Source of the DNA: JAICMB01 sp963838885
Lineage (GTDB): Bacteria; Acidobacteriota; Terriglobia; Bryobacterales; Bryobacteraceae
Reading direction: 5' to 3'
Assembly (NCBI GenBank): GCA_963838885.1
Contig: CAWITB010000060.1
Span: forward strand, 42,130-106,129
DNA length: 64,000 nucleotides
Shown one piece after another: positions 35,422-43,993 of this stretch (positions within the stretch are counted from its first letter, which is position 1; each line of letters starts with the position of its first letter). The notes under the pieces are model-generated. The model was not told the origin of the DNA and ran no database searches. It saw only the letters and a list, made by a program, of their open reading frames with translations. Both the position numbers and the translations under genes were made by a program.

Positions 35422-35840
35422 GTCCTTAGCTCGAATGAGTTCTTCCGTGTCTCGCGTAAGCGGACAGCTTGCAGCAGCGGCCACTCGCCCGGAAACGCGG
35501 CCGGCCAGGCGCTCGCAAGTCTGCGATGAATCGCGGCGGCGAGATTTTCCGACGTGGGGACGGTATTTTGAAAATCTCGCACATCCTCGTTCAAATTGCG
35601 ATGATCTAAGTCACTGAGGACGCATCGCTGCACCAGCAAGTCGATTATCGCGGGATTGCACACGCGGCCGGTCGATTCGTCCAAGGGTCCGGCGGCGGTC
35701 ACTTCAAGAACATAGTCGTGCCCGTGGCCGTAGGGGTTATTGCATTTGCCGTAGAGTCCCGCGTTTTCCGGCTCCGGCAAGAGCTTCGAATGCAGTCGAT
35801 GAGAGGCCGAGAAGCGGTAGCGGCGCGTCAGCGCGATCAT
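35418..35840 (-). CDS. queD: 6-carboxy/6-pyruvoyl-tetrahydropterin synthase family protein, Cys-containing
   Basis: 140 residues. Acts on dihydroneopterin triphosphate, in QueD type to give 6-carboxytetrahydropterin for queuosine precursors. Zinc histidines appear in FSASHRLH and GHGHDY; the catalytic Cys is in YGKCNNPYGHGH (about 31-42); LSDLDHRNLNED and PTSENLAAAI complete the signature. It overlaps the paralogue upstream and folE downstream by ATGA at both ends. QueD versus 6-pyruvoyl-tetrahydropterin synthase cannot be decided by sequence alone. Confidence 0.85.
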   Translation of the reverse strand: MIALTRRYRFSASHRLHSKLLPEPENAGLYGKCNNPYGHGHDYVLEVTAAGPLDESTGRVCNPAIIDLLVQRCVLSDLDHRNLNEDVRDFQNTVPTSENLAAAIHRRLASAWPAAFPGEWPLLQAVRLRETRKNSFELRT

Positions 35841-36253
35841 CGCAACACTCCTCCGTAATCGACAAACAAATCCTCGGTCTCGTACAGCCGCACGTTTTGC
35901 AGGCGCGCCGTTTCGGTCCGGAAATGAGGCGCCAGGCGGTTCCAGATCTCGACCGCAACGTTTTCCGTCGTGGGCACGACGCGATCGAAGGGAGGGACTT
36001 CGTAATTAAGAAAACGATGGTCCAACGGATCGAGAACGGCTTCGTTTAAGATTTCTTTCAGCCGCTTGATATCGAACAACATGCCCGTCGCGGGATCGGG
36101 ATCGCCCTCGAGCGTGACTTCGAGAACGTAGTTATGGCCATGTCCTTTGGGATTGGCAGCCGGACCGTACAAAGCGAAATTCTCGGACTCGCCGAGATCC
36201 GGCTGGGCGCACACGTGAGAAGCCGAGAAATCGACTCGCCTGGTGAGTAGCAT
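35837..36253 (-). CDS. PTPS/QueD paralogue lacking the catalytic Cys
   Basis: 138 residues, clearly the same fold as its neighbour: zinc histidines in FSASHVCA and GHGHNY, then LDPLDHRFLNYEVPPF and PTTENVAVEIW. At the catalytic position the motif reads YGPAANPKGHGH, so Ala replaces the Cys of YGKCNNPYGHGH. No nearby Glu obviously takes its place as in PTPS-III. It may be a different-activity paralogue or a structural partner. First gene of the ATGA-linked PTPS-PTPS-folE operon. Confidence 0.85.
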   Translation of the reverse strand: MLLTRRVDFSASHVCAQPDLGESENFALYGPAANPKGHGHNYVLEVTLEGDPDPATGMLFDIKRLKEILNEAVLDPLDHRFLNYEVPPFDRVVPTTENVAVEIWNRLAPHFRTETARLQNVRLYETEDLFVDYGGVLR

Positions 36254-36324
36254 TGTCCCGCTAATTTGATGCCGCGCAAAGGGGTGGAGATACTCTAAAA
36301 TTAGGAGAAGAAGCCGTTCGCTCC

Positions 36325-36840
36325 ATGCCTAAAGACAAGGTCGATGCCGCCATAAAGATCCTTATCGGCGGTCTGTTGGTTGCCCTGGTTTTCGTAATCG
36401 CCGGGACGCTCAACGAACGCGTTATCAAGGTGGGCGATACAGCTCCGGACTTTTCAATCACGACCGATCGCGGGCAAAAGATTACGCCCACGAATTTCGG
36501 CGGCAAGACGCTGGTGCTGCATTTCTGGGCGAGCTGGTGCGCGCCCTGCGTCGATGAAGCTCCCGCGCTGAACGAGTTCGCGAAGAAGGTCGCCGGCTCC
36601 GGAGTGGTCGTGCTGGGCATCAGCATCGACGCCAACGAAAACGCCTACCGCAAGTTTCTGAGCCGCTACGGCGTCGCGTTCCAGACGGCGCGTGATCCGG
36701 AGGCGAACATCAGTTCTTCCTATGGCACGTTCAAGGTCCCGGAGACGTATATCATCGACCGCTCGGGCAAAGTCGTCCAGAAGATTATCGGCGAGGGAGA
36801 CTGGGGCGATGCGGCGGTCAATTACGTCCGATCGTTGTAG
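36325..36840 (+). CDS. TlpA-like membrane-anchored thioredoxin
   Basis: 171 residues. An N-terminal membrane anchor (IKILIGGLLVALVFVIAGTL, about 10-29) is followed by a thioredoxin fold with the redox motif WASWCAPCVDEAP (WCxxC, about 68-80) and the cis-Pro segment VPETYIIDRSGKVVQ. It would reduce or oxidise thiols in the periplasm, for example in cytochrome maturation. The glcD gene starts 3 nt after the stop, but the functional link is unclear. Confidence 0.9.
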   Translation: MPKDKVDAAIKILIGGLLVALVFVIAGTLNERVIKVGDTAPDFSITTDRGQKITPTNFGGKTLVLHFWASWCAPCVDEAPALNEFAKKVAGSGVVVLGISIDANENAYRKFLSRYGVAFQTARDPEANISSSYGTFKVPETYIIDRSGKVVQKIIGEGDWGDAAVNYVRSL

Positions 36841-36843
36841 CTC

Positions 36844-38265
36844 GTGATCGCCCCCGGCGCCCTCGAGCAGATCCGCGAACTCCTGGGGCCTCGCGGGTAT
36901 CTGCAGCGACCCGAAGACCTCACCCTCTACGAATACGACGGCAGCGTGGATAAGGCGCGGCCGGACTTGGTGGTGTTTCCGCGCACGACCGCGGAGGTGG
37001 TACGAATCGTTCGCATCTCGAATGAATTCAAAATTCCGATTGTAGGACGAGGAGCCGGCACCGGCCTCAGCGGGGGAGCGATTGCCCGGGCGGGCGGAAT
37101 CGTGATTGCTTTCGCGCGCATGAACCGCATTCTTGAAATCGACCTCGCCAACGAGCGGGCCGTGGTTCAGCCGGGCGTCGTAAATCTTGATATCTCGATG
37201 GCGGTCAAGGACGCCGGGTATTTTTATGCTCCCGACCCATCGAGCCAGAGGGCCTGCACCATTGGCGGAAACGTGGCCGAGAACGCTGGCGGACCGCACA
37301 CGCTGGCCTATGGCGTAACGACGAATCACGTGCTCGGGCTGGAGGCCGTCTTGCCCGATGGCTCGCTACTCGAGACCGGCGGAAAGACGTTGGACGCAGC
37401 CGGGTATGACATCACGGGTCTGCTGACGGGTTCGGAAGGAACCTTGGCGCTGGTGACGAAGATTGTGGTGCGCTTAATGCGCGCGCCGGAGATGGTGAAG
37501 ACCATCCTGGTGATTTACGATTCGGCCGACGATTGCGCCGACACCGTGGCGGAGATCACGGCGCGGGCGATCACGCCCGTTGCCATCGAGATGCTAGACG
37601 GCGTAATGCTCCGCATGGTGGAGGAGGCTACGCACGCCGGTTATCCAATGGATGCGGCCGCCGTGCTCCTGATCGAGTTAGAAGGCTTGAGGGAAGCGGT
37701 CGAAGAGCAGGCGGAGCAGGTGCGAGAGGCGTGCTTGGCGTGCCGCGCGCGGGAGTTTCGCGTGGCGCGTTCCGCCGCGGAGCGCGAGCTGCTTTGGAAG
37801 GGGCGCAAGAACGCCTTCGGCGCAGTCGGGCGCGTCAGTCCGTCGTATTACGTGCAGGATGGCGTGGTGCCGCGGACCAAGATCGCCCCTACGCTGCGCT
37901 ATATCCACGAAGTATCGGAGCGCCACGGACTAGCGATCAGCAACATTTTTCACGCCGGCGACGGCAACATGCACCCCATCATCCTGTTTGATGCGCGTAA
38001 GCCGGGCGAACTGCAACGCGCACAGCGGGCCGGCGAGGACATCCTGGAATACTGTATCGCGGCAGGCGGCTCCATTACGGGCGAGCATGGCGTCGGAATG
38101 GAAAAGATGGAACTGATCGGGCGGCTGTTTTCGGACGAAAGCCTGGATATAATCCGGCGATTTAAGGAGCTGTTCGATCCCACGTGTCATTTCAATCCCG
38201 GCAAGATGCTGCCGACTGGGCGGGGCTGCATGGAGATCCGGCAGGCGGCCGGAACTATGGTTTAG
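36844..38265 (+). CDS. glcD: FAD-linked glycolate/lactate oxidase subunit GlcD
   Basis: 473 residues from GTG 36844. FAD-binding PCMH domain with PIVGRGAGTGLSGGA (about 61-75) and SSQRACTIGGNVAENAGG (about 131-148); the C-terminal FAD-oxidase domain shows FHAGDGNMHPII and TGEHGVGMEKM. Oxidises 2-hydroxy acids. GlcE/GlcF partners are not adjacent, so it might act alone or with genes elsewhere; D-lactate dehydrogenase is an alternative reading. Confidence 0.92.
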   Translation: MIAPGALEQIRELLGPRGYLQRPEDLTLYEYDGSVDKARPDLVVFPRTTAEVVRIVRISNEFKIPIVGRGAGTGLSGGAIARAGGIVIAFARMNRILEIDLANERAVVQPGVVNLDISMAVKDAGYFYAPDPSSQRACTIGGNVAENAGGPHTLAYGVTTNHVLGLEAVLPDGSLLETGGKTLDAAGYDITGLLTGSEGTLALVTKIVVRLMRAPEMVKTILVIYDSADDCADTVAEITARAITPVAIEMLDGVMLRMVEEATHAGYPMDAAAVLLIELEGLREAVEEQAEQVREACLACRAREFRVARSAAERELLWKGRKNAFGAVGRVSPSYYVQDGVVPRTKIAPTLRYIHEVSERHGLAISNIFHAGDGNMHPIILFDARKPGELQRAQRAGEDILEYCIAAGGSITGEHGVGMEKMELIGRLFSDESLDIIRRFKELFDPTCHFNPGKMLPTGRGCMEIRQAAGTMV

Positions 38266-38286
38266 CAGCCCGATGGAAACGGCCGC

Positions 38287-38315
38287 TCTCAGTGGGCCTC
38301 CCGGCGGTGTATAAT
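38287..38315 (+). promoter_or_regulatory. Candidate promoter with consensus -10 for the Yip1-like gene
   Basis: TATAAT at 38310-38315 is a perfect -10 box, preceded by TG, only 11 nt before the ATG at 38327. The -35 region (around 38287-38292, CTCTCA) is poor. No Shine-Dalgarno lies before the ATG, so the transcript would be nearly leaderless. Confidence 0.45.
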
Positions 38316-38326
38316 TTACCAACGCC

Positions 38327-39049
38327 ATGTCACCGGAATCGAGCGCTATTACCCGTGAGGATTTGGGTCCCAAGCCGCCCAGCGCGGCCGGGGTTTTCAA
38401 CGTTTTTATCGATCCTGCCGCCACGGCGCGGAGCGTGCCGGCCCCACGAGCATGGCTAGCCCCGCTCATTATCATCTCCATTGCCACCGTCCTTTACGCT
38501 TGGTTCACGATTCCCATCACCATGCGGGTGATCATGCTGAATCCGCCCAACGGCGCCAGCGGCGAGAACCTCGAGCGCATGCGAGGAATGATGGAAACGA
38601 TCTATAAGGGTTTCGCGTTCGCCAGTCCCGCGATAGTCATCGGAGTGATTGCCCTGCTGGCGCTGCTCGTGTCGCTGATGTGCTCGGCGGTCGGCATCAA
38701 AACCAAATTTCGCGACATCTTCACGATCATGAGCGCCTGCTCTCTAATCACGGTGCTGCAGCTTGCCGCCATGTACTTCGTGCTGCGAGCCAAGGGCGAC
38801 GACCTTCAGAGCGTGCAGCAGCTTTCCCCTTCCTTCGGCCTCGATATCTTTTTTTCCGACCTTAAGGGTCCCCTGTTCGCCATTCTGAATTTCTTTTCTA
38901 TTTTCGAGGTCTGGTACCTCGTCATGTTTGTCCTCACCCTCGCCTATTTCGCCCGCACTTCCAAAGGGAAGGCCTTTCTCGCGATCACGCCCGCCTGGTT
39001 GTTGCCGTTGCTCTTCAAGGTAGTTGGGTCCTTTTTTGCAAAGAGCTGA
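38327..39049 (+). CDS. Yip1-domain-like integral membrane protein
   Basis: 240 residues with five predicted membrane helices (about 44-64, 95-120, 135-155, 180-205, 215-237). A short N-terminal cytoplasmic part has GVFNVFIDPAATARSVP, a signature of bacterial Yip1-family proteins. Function unknown in bacteria. Probably has its own promoter (38287-38315). Confidence 0.72.
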   Translation: MSPESSAITREDLGPKPPSAAGVFNVFIDPAATARSVPAPRAWLAPLIIISIATVLYAWFTIPITMRVIMLNPPNGASGENLERMRGMMETIYKGFAFASPAIVIGVIALLALLVSLMCSAVGIKTKFRDIFTIMSACSLITVLQLAAMYFVLRAKGDDLQSVQQLSPSFGLDIFFSDLKGPLFAILNFFSIFEVWYLVMFVLTLAYFARTSKGKAFLAITPAWLLPLLFKVVGSFFAKS

Positions 39050-39189
39050 CGCCGCTTCAAGCGCTTTTATCGCACGAAAAGCGCGGACTATCGTCAAAAT
39101 GACGTTCAATTCTGGACCATCTAGGAACATCTACAGGCAAAACGGGATTGCGGCGCCCGGCCTTTTGCCGTACGATTTCAGTAGGTAAA

Positions 39190-39654
39190 GTGCGAGAAAA
39201 AGAGTCTGAACGGACGTATTGCTATATTTTGTCGATACAGGATAGCCGCCCTAACGGACGCCTATTCGAAGAAGCGTTCCGGCAGGATGGTGACAATGTG
39301 GAGCTGCTGACGCTGTATTCCATCGAAGAAACCCTTGAGCGATTACGCGATCCGGACTACGAATTGCCGGTCCTCATCCTGCTCGCAGCGCGATTCCCGA
39401 CCACGACTGCGGTGGATCTGGTGCGGTGCTTAAAGGCGGACCCCCGCCTGCGGCCGATCCCAGTGTTGGTTTTCGGGACCTATCTTTTGCCCGAAGAGAT
39501 CAATGAGCTGTTCGCTGAGCAAGCCGGATCGGTGATTGGGTTGCCCGGCAATCTGGAGGAATTGGAACAGACGGTCCGCTTGATCAAACAGTATTGGCTT
39601 GGGATCGCGGGACTTCCGCAGCGCGCGGCCGCTCGGGAGGCATCTCACGCCTAA
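39190..39654 (+). CDS. Receiver-like protein lacking the phospho-acceptor Asp
   Basis: 154 residues from GTG 39190 (AGGTAAA just upstream); TTG 39148 is a longer, less likely start. The chain resembles a CheY-type receiver: CYILSIQDSRPNGRLFEEAF, then LPVLILLAARFPTTTAVDLVRCLKAD and IPVLVFGTYLLPEE. At the place of the phospho-Asp (LLD.xxP in normal receivers) it reads LLAARFP, so Ala replaces Asp, and the conserved Lys region is VIGLPGN. Probably a non-phosphorylated pseudo-receiver. No kinase nearby. The 3' end overlaps the convergent aldo/keto reductase gene by 4 nt. Confidence 0.65.
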   Translation: MREKESERTYCYILSIQDSRPNGRLFEEAFRQDGDNVELLTLYSIEETLERLRDPDYELPVLILLAARFPTTTAVDLVRCLKADPRLRPIPVLVFGTYLLPEEINELFAEQAGSVIGLPGNLEELEQTVRLIKQYWLGIAGLPQRAAAREASHA

Positions 39655-40565
39655 GCGGCGATAGCTTCGATCTCCCCAACTTCTTCCGCGGTCAATTTCC
39701 ATGCCGCCGATTTCGCGTTCGATTGTACCTGCGCCGGCGAAGACGCCCCGGCGATAACGGACGCTACCGCCGGTTTGGCAAGCAGCCAGGAAAACGCGAC
39801 CTCCAGAATGGTATGCCCGCGCGACTCGGCGAAGCGAATCAGCGCTTCTACAATCTCCAGGTTGCGCTCCGTGAATACCTTTGGCCCGAACCCCGCGTCC
39901 GCACGGCTGCCTTTCGGAAATGGTCTGCCCTTGCGGTATTTACCGGTTAGAAGCCCATTCGCCAGCGGAAAAAAGGGAAGAAATGCCATGCCCAGCCGCT
40001 CGCATTCCGGCAGCGCGTCGCTCTCCGGGTCACGATGCATCAGGCTGTACTGGTTTTGCACGCTCACGAACCGCGCCGCGCCTTGCTCCACGGCGGCTTC
40101 GGCTTCCCTGAGCTGGGCGCCGGAAAAATTGGAGCAGCCGATTTCGCGTACCTTGCCGGCCACTACCAGATCGTTGAGAGCGCCCAGCGTATCCGCGACC
40201 GGCGTGTTCGGGTCGGGCTGATGCAACTGATAGAGATCGATGCGGTCCGTCCCGAGCCGCTTCAGACTGTCCTCAATCGCCTGCTGGACGTACTCCGGCT
40301 TCGCGCCGCGGCGGCGCTCGTCCATTTTCATGCCGAACTTTGTCGCCACGATCGCTTCCCCGCGGCGTCCGCCCAGTGCCCGTCCCAGGAACCGCTCGCT
40401 TTCGCCCGCGCCATAAATATCGGCCGTGTCAAAAAAATTCACGCCGCTGTCCAATGCCGCCGCGACCACCTTCGCCGCCTCCGCCGCATCGATGCGCCAG
40501 CCGAAATTGTTGCAGCCCAGTCCTACGGTAGACACCTGAAGCGAGCCGATTTGCCGGGTTTCCAA
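39651..40565 (-). CDS. Aldo/keto reductase
   Basis: NADPH-dependent carbonyl reductase family, 304 residues. Tetrad residues are seen in FFDTADIYGAGESE (Asp and Tyr, about 44-57), VATKFG (Lys, about 75) and LYQLHQPDPN (His, about 112). The cofactor region SVIAGASSPAQV (about 265-276) is near the end. No secretion signal. It lies 12 nt after the Tat-type isomerase gene, suggesting a sugar-metabolism pair. Confidence 0.92.
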   Translation of the reverse strand: METRQIGSLQVSTVGLGCNNFGWRIDAAEAAKVVAAALDSGVNFFDTADIYGAGESERFLGRALGGRRGEAIVATKFGMKMDERRRGAKPEYVQQAIEDSLKRLGTDRIDLYQLHQPDPNTPVADTLGALNDLVVAGKVREIGCSNFSGAQLREAEAAVEQGAARFVSVQNQYSLMHRDPESDALPECERLGMAFLPFFPLANGLLTGKYRKGRPFPKGSRADAGFGPKVFTERNLEIVEALIRFAESRGHTILEVAFSWLLAKPAVASVIAGASSPAQVQSNAKSAAWKLTAEEVGEIEAIAA

Positions 40566-40577
40566 GGTATTTTCCGC

Positions 40578-41531
40578 TTAAGCGCTCACCGGCGGCACCA
40601 GCGTCTTCAAAAATTCGTGCGCCACCCGGAAACCGCGCTTGTATTGCTCGGTGAAATTGCCTCCTTCGTACGGAGGATAATAAAAGGCGTCTTCGTTCTC
40701 GATATTCATGGCGCCACCGTAGCCCACCTCCGAGAGTACCGAGAAAAAGCCCTTCCAATCCACCGATCCGTATCCCGGAACGCGAAATCGCCACCAACGC
40801 GCATTGTTGACCGGCTGGATGCCCGCCCGTCGCACGATATGCCACAAAATCTCGGTGTCCTTGAGGTGCACATCGTAAATCTTCGCAGCGAACTCGCGCG
40901 CCGCCGCCACCGGGTCCATGAACTGCCACACCAGGTGCGAAGGGTCGAACTGCAGACCGACATTCGGGCTATCGTTGAAGGCTTTGAAAAGGGCTTCCCA
41001 GCCGACCGGACCGGTCGCGATGTTTGGGCCGCCCGCATACGGCTCCCACAGAATTCGAACTTTATTCCGCTCCAGCGCCGGAAAATACTTTTCGCTGTAC
41101 ACGCGCACGATCTCGTCCACCTGCTGCGCCAGCGGTTGCCCCTTAATGGTTCCGGACTGGCCCCCGATATTCGGAATACCGAGCTTTCCGCACAGCTCGA
41201 TACACTTGACCGTGTATTGGTTCTGACGCTCGCGTTTGGCCGTGTCCGGGTCGATGTGATTTCCATCCACGGCGAGCGAAGATACATAAATTCCCGAGCT
41301 CTGGATTTTATTTTTGATGGATTGAATGGCGGCATCGTCCAGTTTGTCTGGGTCGAGCCGGAGTTGCATGCTCGTGAAGCCTTCGGATTTAACCCATTCG
41401 AGGTTGGAATCCGAGTACGCGCATAACACGCCTAGCCGGGGTTTCCAGTTCGGTGGGCGAACGCGTTGCGCCCGAGCGGCAGCGGCGGCCGAGACGGCAG
41501 CCAGAACAGTACGGCGAGTAAGGGTCACCAC
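40578..41531 (-). CDS. Sugar phosphate isomerase/epimerase-like protein, Tat signal
   Basis: 317 residues from GTG 41531 (the adjacent GTG 41528 is equally possible; the open frame to 41648 is not credible). A twin-arginine start TLTRRTVLAAVSAAAAARAQ suggests export. The AP-endonuclease-2/xylose-isomerase-like TIM barrel shows metal-site candidates ILWEPYAGG (Glu), LQFDPSHLVWQ (Asp, His), YDVHLKDTE (His) and MNIENED (Glu). Probably a secreted sugar isomerase or epimerase; no close function assigned. Confidence 0.82.
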   Translation of the reverse strand: MVTLTRRTVLAAVSAAAAARAQRVRPPNWKPRLGVLCAYSDSNLEWVKSEGFTSMQLRLDPDKLDDAAIQSIKNKIQSSGIYVSSLAVDGNHIDPDTAKRERQNQYTVKCIELCGKLGIPNIGGQSGTIKGQPLAQQVDEIVRVYSEKYFPALERNKVRILWEPYAGGPNIATGPVGWEALFKAFNDSPNVGLQFDPSHLVWQFMDPVAAAREFAAKIYDVHLKDTEILWHIVRRAGIQPVNNARWWRFRVPGYGSVDWKGFFSVLSEVGYGGAMNIENEDAFYYPPYEGGNFTEQYKRGFRVAHEFLKTLVPPVSA

Positions 41532-41618
41532 ATGACGATACAGCGACTCGCGCTGCCGGCGCAAGCGCAGAGGGGCGATTGAGTGTAAGCTAGCCTCGGC
41601 TGCACCTCGGAGGACTAA

Positions 41619-42081
41619 ATGAAGAGGCGTTTGCTTTTGCGTGGCCAACTCCTGGCGATAGGCGCGTTCCTGTGCATTTTTGACTTGGCGCAGGCCAATA
41701 CGATGGATACGATTACGGAATACAGCTCCCCCCGAACCAGGGCCTCGTTTTTACACCCGGCGATCAGATTCTTTTGACCGGACTTCGGGAGTCACTGGCG
41801 CGAGCGTGTTGTCTGGACTCAGTATTTGCTTTACGACTGCCGTTTCGGTGAGGATCGTCAGCTCAAGCCCATGCCCCGTTTTCGACCCCGTCCCAGCCGG
41901 CGCGACGATTGACGCTCTGCAGATTGTGTCGTCCGTCGTTACTACGGCGCCCATTAATTATCAAATCCAAGTACGGGGAGTTCGTAGGTCGCGGCCGCGG
42001 CGGCGGTCCCCCGAGCCCGATGCAGGCGCGCTCGCAGCCGCCGGCTTGCTGGGTTTCCTCGGTTTGATTTACTTGCAATAG
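41619..42081 (+). pseudogene. Secreted protein with PEP-CTERM-like tail, one frame break
   Basis: ATG 41619, with CGGAGGA just upstream, opens a signal-peptide-like N-terminus (RRLLLRGQLLAIGAFLCIF) that stops at codon 54. Reading +1 from the CCCCCC run near 41733, the frame continues as GVTGASVLSGLSICFTTAVS to RRSPEPDAGALAAAGLLGFLGLIYLQ. With one base removed the gene encodes 153 residues. The end resembles a PEP-CTERM sorting tail (PEP plus hydrophobic helix), but the usual basic residues after the helix are missing. Function unknown. Confidence 0.4.
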
Positions 42082-42099
42082 CAAAGTACTTGGTATTAT
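42073..42099 (+). promoter_or_regulatory. Candidate promoter for the 42107 gene
   Basis: TTGCAA (42073-42078) and TATTAT (42094-42099) are spaced by 15 nt, shorter than ideal. The -10 box ends 7 nt before the ATG, so the start codon would lie at or next to the transcription start. It overlaps the end of the preceding frameshifted gene. Confidence 0.35.
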
Positions 42100-42106
42100 A
42101 GAGAGC

Positions 42107-42712
42107 ATGACGATCTTCGACCTGCTCTTGCTTCTTGTATTCCTGACCTGCGCCGCCGCCCTCGTATCCGCCGGCTGGAACGCACTGCGCGGCCGCGGCC
42201 CCGCCGCCGTCCGGACGCTACAACGCCTTGGCGCATTTTTGTTGGCGTACCTCGGCATCGTGATTGTTGTCGCCCTCGCGTCACCTCGGCGGATCATTCC
42301 CGCCGGAACGAATCAATGCGCCGATGATTGGTGCATTGCCGTGCTTCGCTCCGAGCGCTGGCCGTCGAAAAGCGCGAAATGGCTGGCCGTCACATTGCGA
42401 GTATCGAGCCGTGCGCTCAGAGTGCCGCAATCGGCCCCCGACGCCCGCGTCTACCTGCTTGACAGCGACGGCCACGCCTATGAACCGGACGCCCCGGCCC
42501 AAGCCGCTTACGAACGCGCAAACGGTCCTGCGATTCCATTCTCCGTGCGGCTGCAGCCCGGTGAAGCAATCCTTACGACGCGCGTTTTTGAAACGCCCCG
42601 CCCAGTCGATAACCTTCGTCTGCGTCTCGTCCATGGGGGATGGCCGGAGCTGTTTGTCATCGGCGACTCCAACAGCCTGTTTCACAAACGCACCGTGATG
42701 CGCCTCGATTAA
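42107..42712 (+). CDS. Hypothetical membrane-anchored protein
   Basis: 201 residues. Two hydrophobic helices (about 4-23 and 40-60) are followed by a soluble domain (about 65-200) rich in beta strands, with AKWLAVTLRVSSRALR, DARVYLLDSDGHAYEPD and PGEAILTTRVFETP, resembling the DUF4352-type immunoglobulin-like fold. Two Cys (NQCADDWC, about 70-75) could form a disulphide. Function unknown. Confidence 0.65.
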   Translation: MTIFDLLLLLVFLTCAAALVSAGWNALRGRGPAAVRTLQRLGAFLLAYLGIVIVVALASPRRIIPAGTNQCADDWCIAVLRSERWPSKSAKWLAVTLRVSSRALRVPQSAPDARVYLLDSDGHAYEPDAPAQAAYERANGPAIPFSVRLQPGEAILTTRVFETPRPVDNLRLRLVHGGWPELFVIGDSNSLFHKRTVMRLD

Positions 42713-42747
42713 CCGCGCGTGCTACCGTCTGATTTCATCCATATCCA

Positions 42748-43980
42748 ATGCCTCCATCGAACGTGACTCATCTCGAATGCGCCTCCTGCTCCAAGCGCCA
42801 TCGGGCAGGCGCGGTGCATAATCTCTGCGAATGCGGCGGACCGCTGCTGGTCCGCTACGATCTGGCGGCGATACGCCAATCCTGGCCGCGCGATTCGGTC
42901 GCAAACGGTCCGGATACGATGTGGCGTTACGCTCCCATCCTGCCGGTGCGCGATCCCGCCGATATCGTTTCGCTCGGCGAAGGCATGACGCCCCTGATTC
43001 ACGCCCGGCGTCTCGGCGAGACGCTCGGGGCGTCCCATCTGTGGGTAAAGGACGAAGGCATCAATCCCACCGCATCCTTCAAAGCTCGCGGACTCTCCTG
43101 CGCAGTCTCGATGGGGTACGAATTGGGCGTCCGGAAATTTGCGATTCCCTCGGCGGGCAACGCGGCCAGCGCCATGGCGGCTTATTGCGCCGCCGCCGGC
43201 GTGGAGGCCCATATTTTCATGCCGCAGGACGTTCCGCAGGCGAACTATATCGAGTGCAAAGCCTTCGGCGCCAAGGTCACGCTTGTCGATGGACTCATCA
43301 GCGATTGCGCCAAGATGGTGGCCGCGCGCAAAGATGCCGAAGGCTGGTTCGACGTCAGCACGCTCAAGGAGCCATACCGCGTCGAAGGCAAGAAAACCAT
43401 GGGCTACGAAGTCGCCGAGCAGTTCGGCTGGACGTTGCCCGGCGCCATCTTCTATCCCGCGGGCGGCGGAGTCGGCATGATCGGAATGTGGAAGGCGTTC
43501 GCCGAAATGGAGGCGCTGGGCTGGATCGGACCCGAGCGGCCCAAGATGATCTGCGTTCAGGCAGCCGGGTGCGCGCCTATCGTCAAAGCCTTCGAGGAAG
43601 GAAAATCCCGCAGCGATTTCTGGGACAACGCCGCGACGGTGGCGAGCGGCCTGCGAGTACCGAAGGCGCTCGGCGATTTCCTGGTGCTCAACGCCGTGCG
43701 GGAGAGTGGAGGCGCCGCCATCGCGGTCGACGATTCCGATATGCTCGACGCTGGAATCGAATTGGCGTCGAGCGAGGGAATCTTCGCGGCGCCCGAAGGC
43801 GCCGCCTGCGTCGCGGCTTTACGCAAGCTGCTGGCGACCGGCTTTCTGACTCCCTCCGAGCGCGTCGTTCTGTACAATACCGGCTCGGGATTGAAGTATC
43901 TGGAGGCGTACTCCACCCGATTTCCGCGCAGTGGCGCGAGTGAACAGGACAAGCTCGGCGGCCTCATAACGCCGCGATGA
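42748..43980 (+). CDS. thrC: Threonine synthase
   Basis: PLP enzyme converting O-phosphohomoserine to threonine; 410 residues. The N-terminus has a rubredoxin-like zinc knuckle (ECASCSKRH and LCECGG), common in this threonine synthase class. The PLP lysine is in NPTASFKARGLS (about residue 112), the PLP-phosphate loop in YPAGGGVGMIG (about 234-244). C-terminal TGSGLKYL is conserved. No thr operon partners nearby. Confidence 0.92.
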   Translation: MPPSNVTHLECASCSKRHRAGAVHNLCECGGPLLVRYDLAAIRQSWPRDSVANGPDTMWRYAPILPVRDPADIVSLGEGMTPLIHARRLGETLGASHLWVKDEGINPTASFKARGLSCAVSMGYELGVRKFAIPSAGNAASAMAAYCAAAGVEAHIFMPQDVPQANYIECKAFGAKVTLVDGLISDCAKMVAARKDAEGWFDVSTLKEPYRVEGKKTMGYEVAEQFGWTLPGAIFYPAGGGVGMIGMWKAFAEMEALGWIGPERPKMICVQAAGCAPIVKAFEEGKSRSDFWDNAATVASGLRVPKALGDFLVLNAVRESGGAAIAVDDSDMLDAGIELASSEGIFAAPEGAACVAALRKLLATGFLTPSERVVLYNTGSGLKYLEAYSTRFPRSGASEQDKLGGLITPR

Positions 43981-43993
43981 CTAAAATGGGTTT

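Noticed and set aside
40035..41426. 463-residue plus-strand open frame
   Set aside because: Antisense to the aldo/keto reductase and sugar isomerase genes; composition is typical of GC-rich antisense frames.
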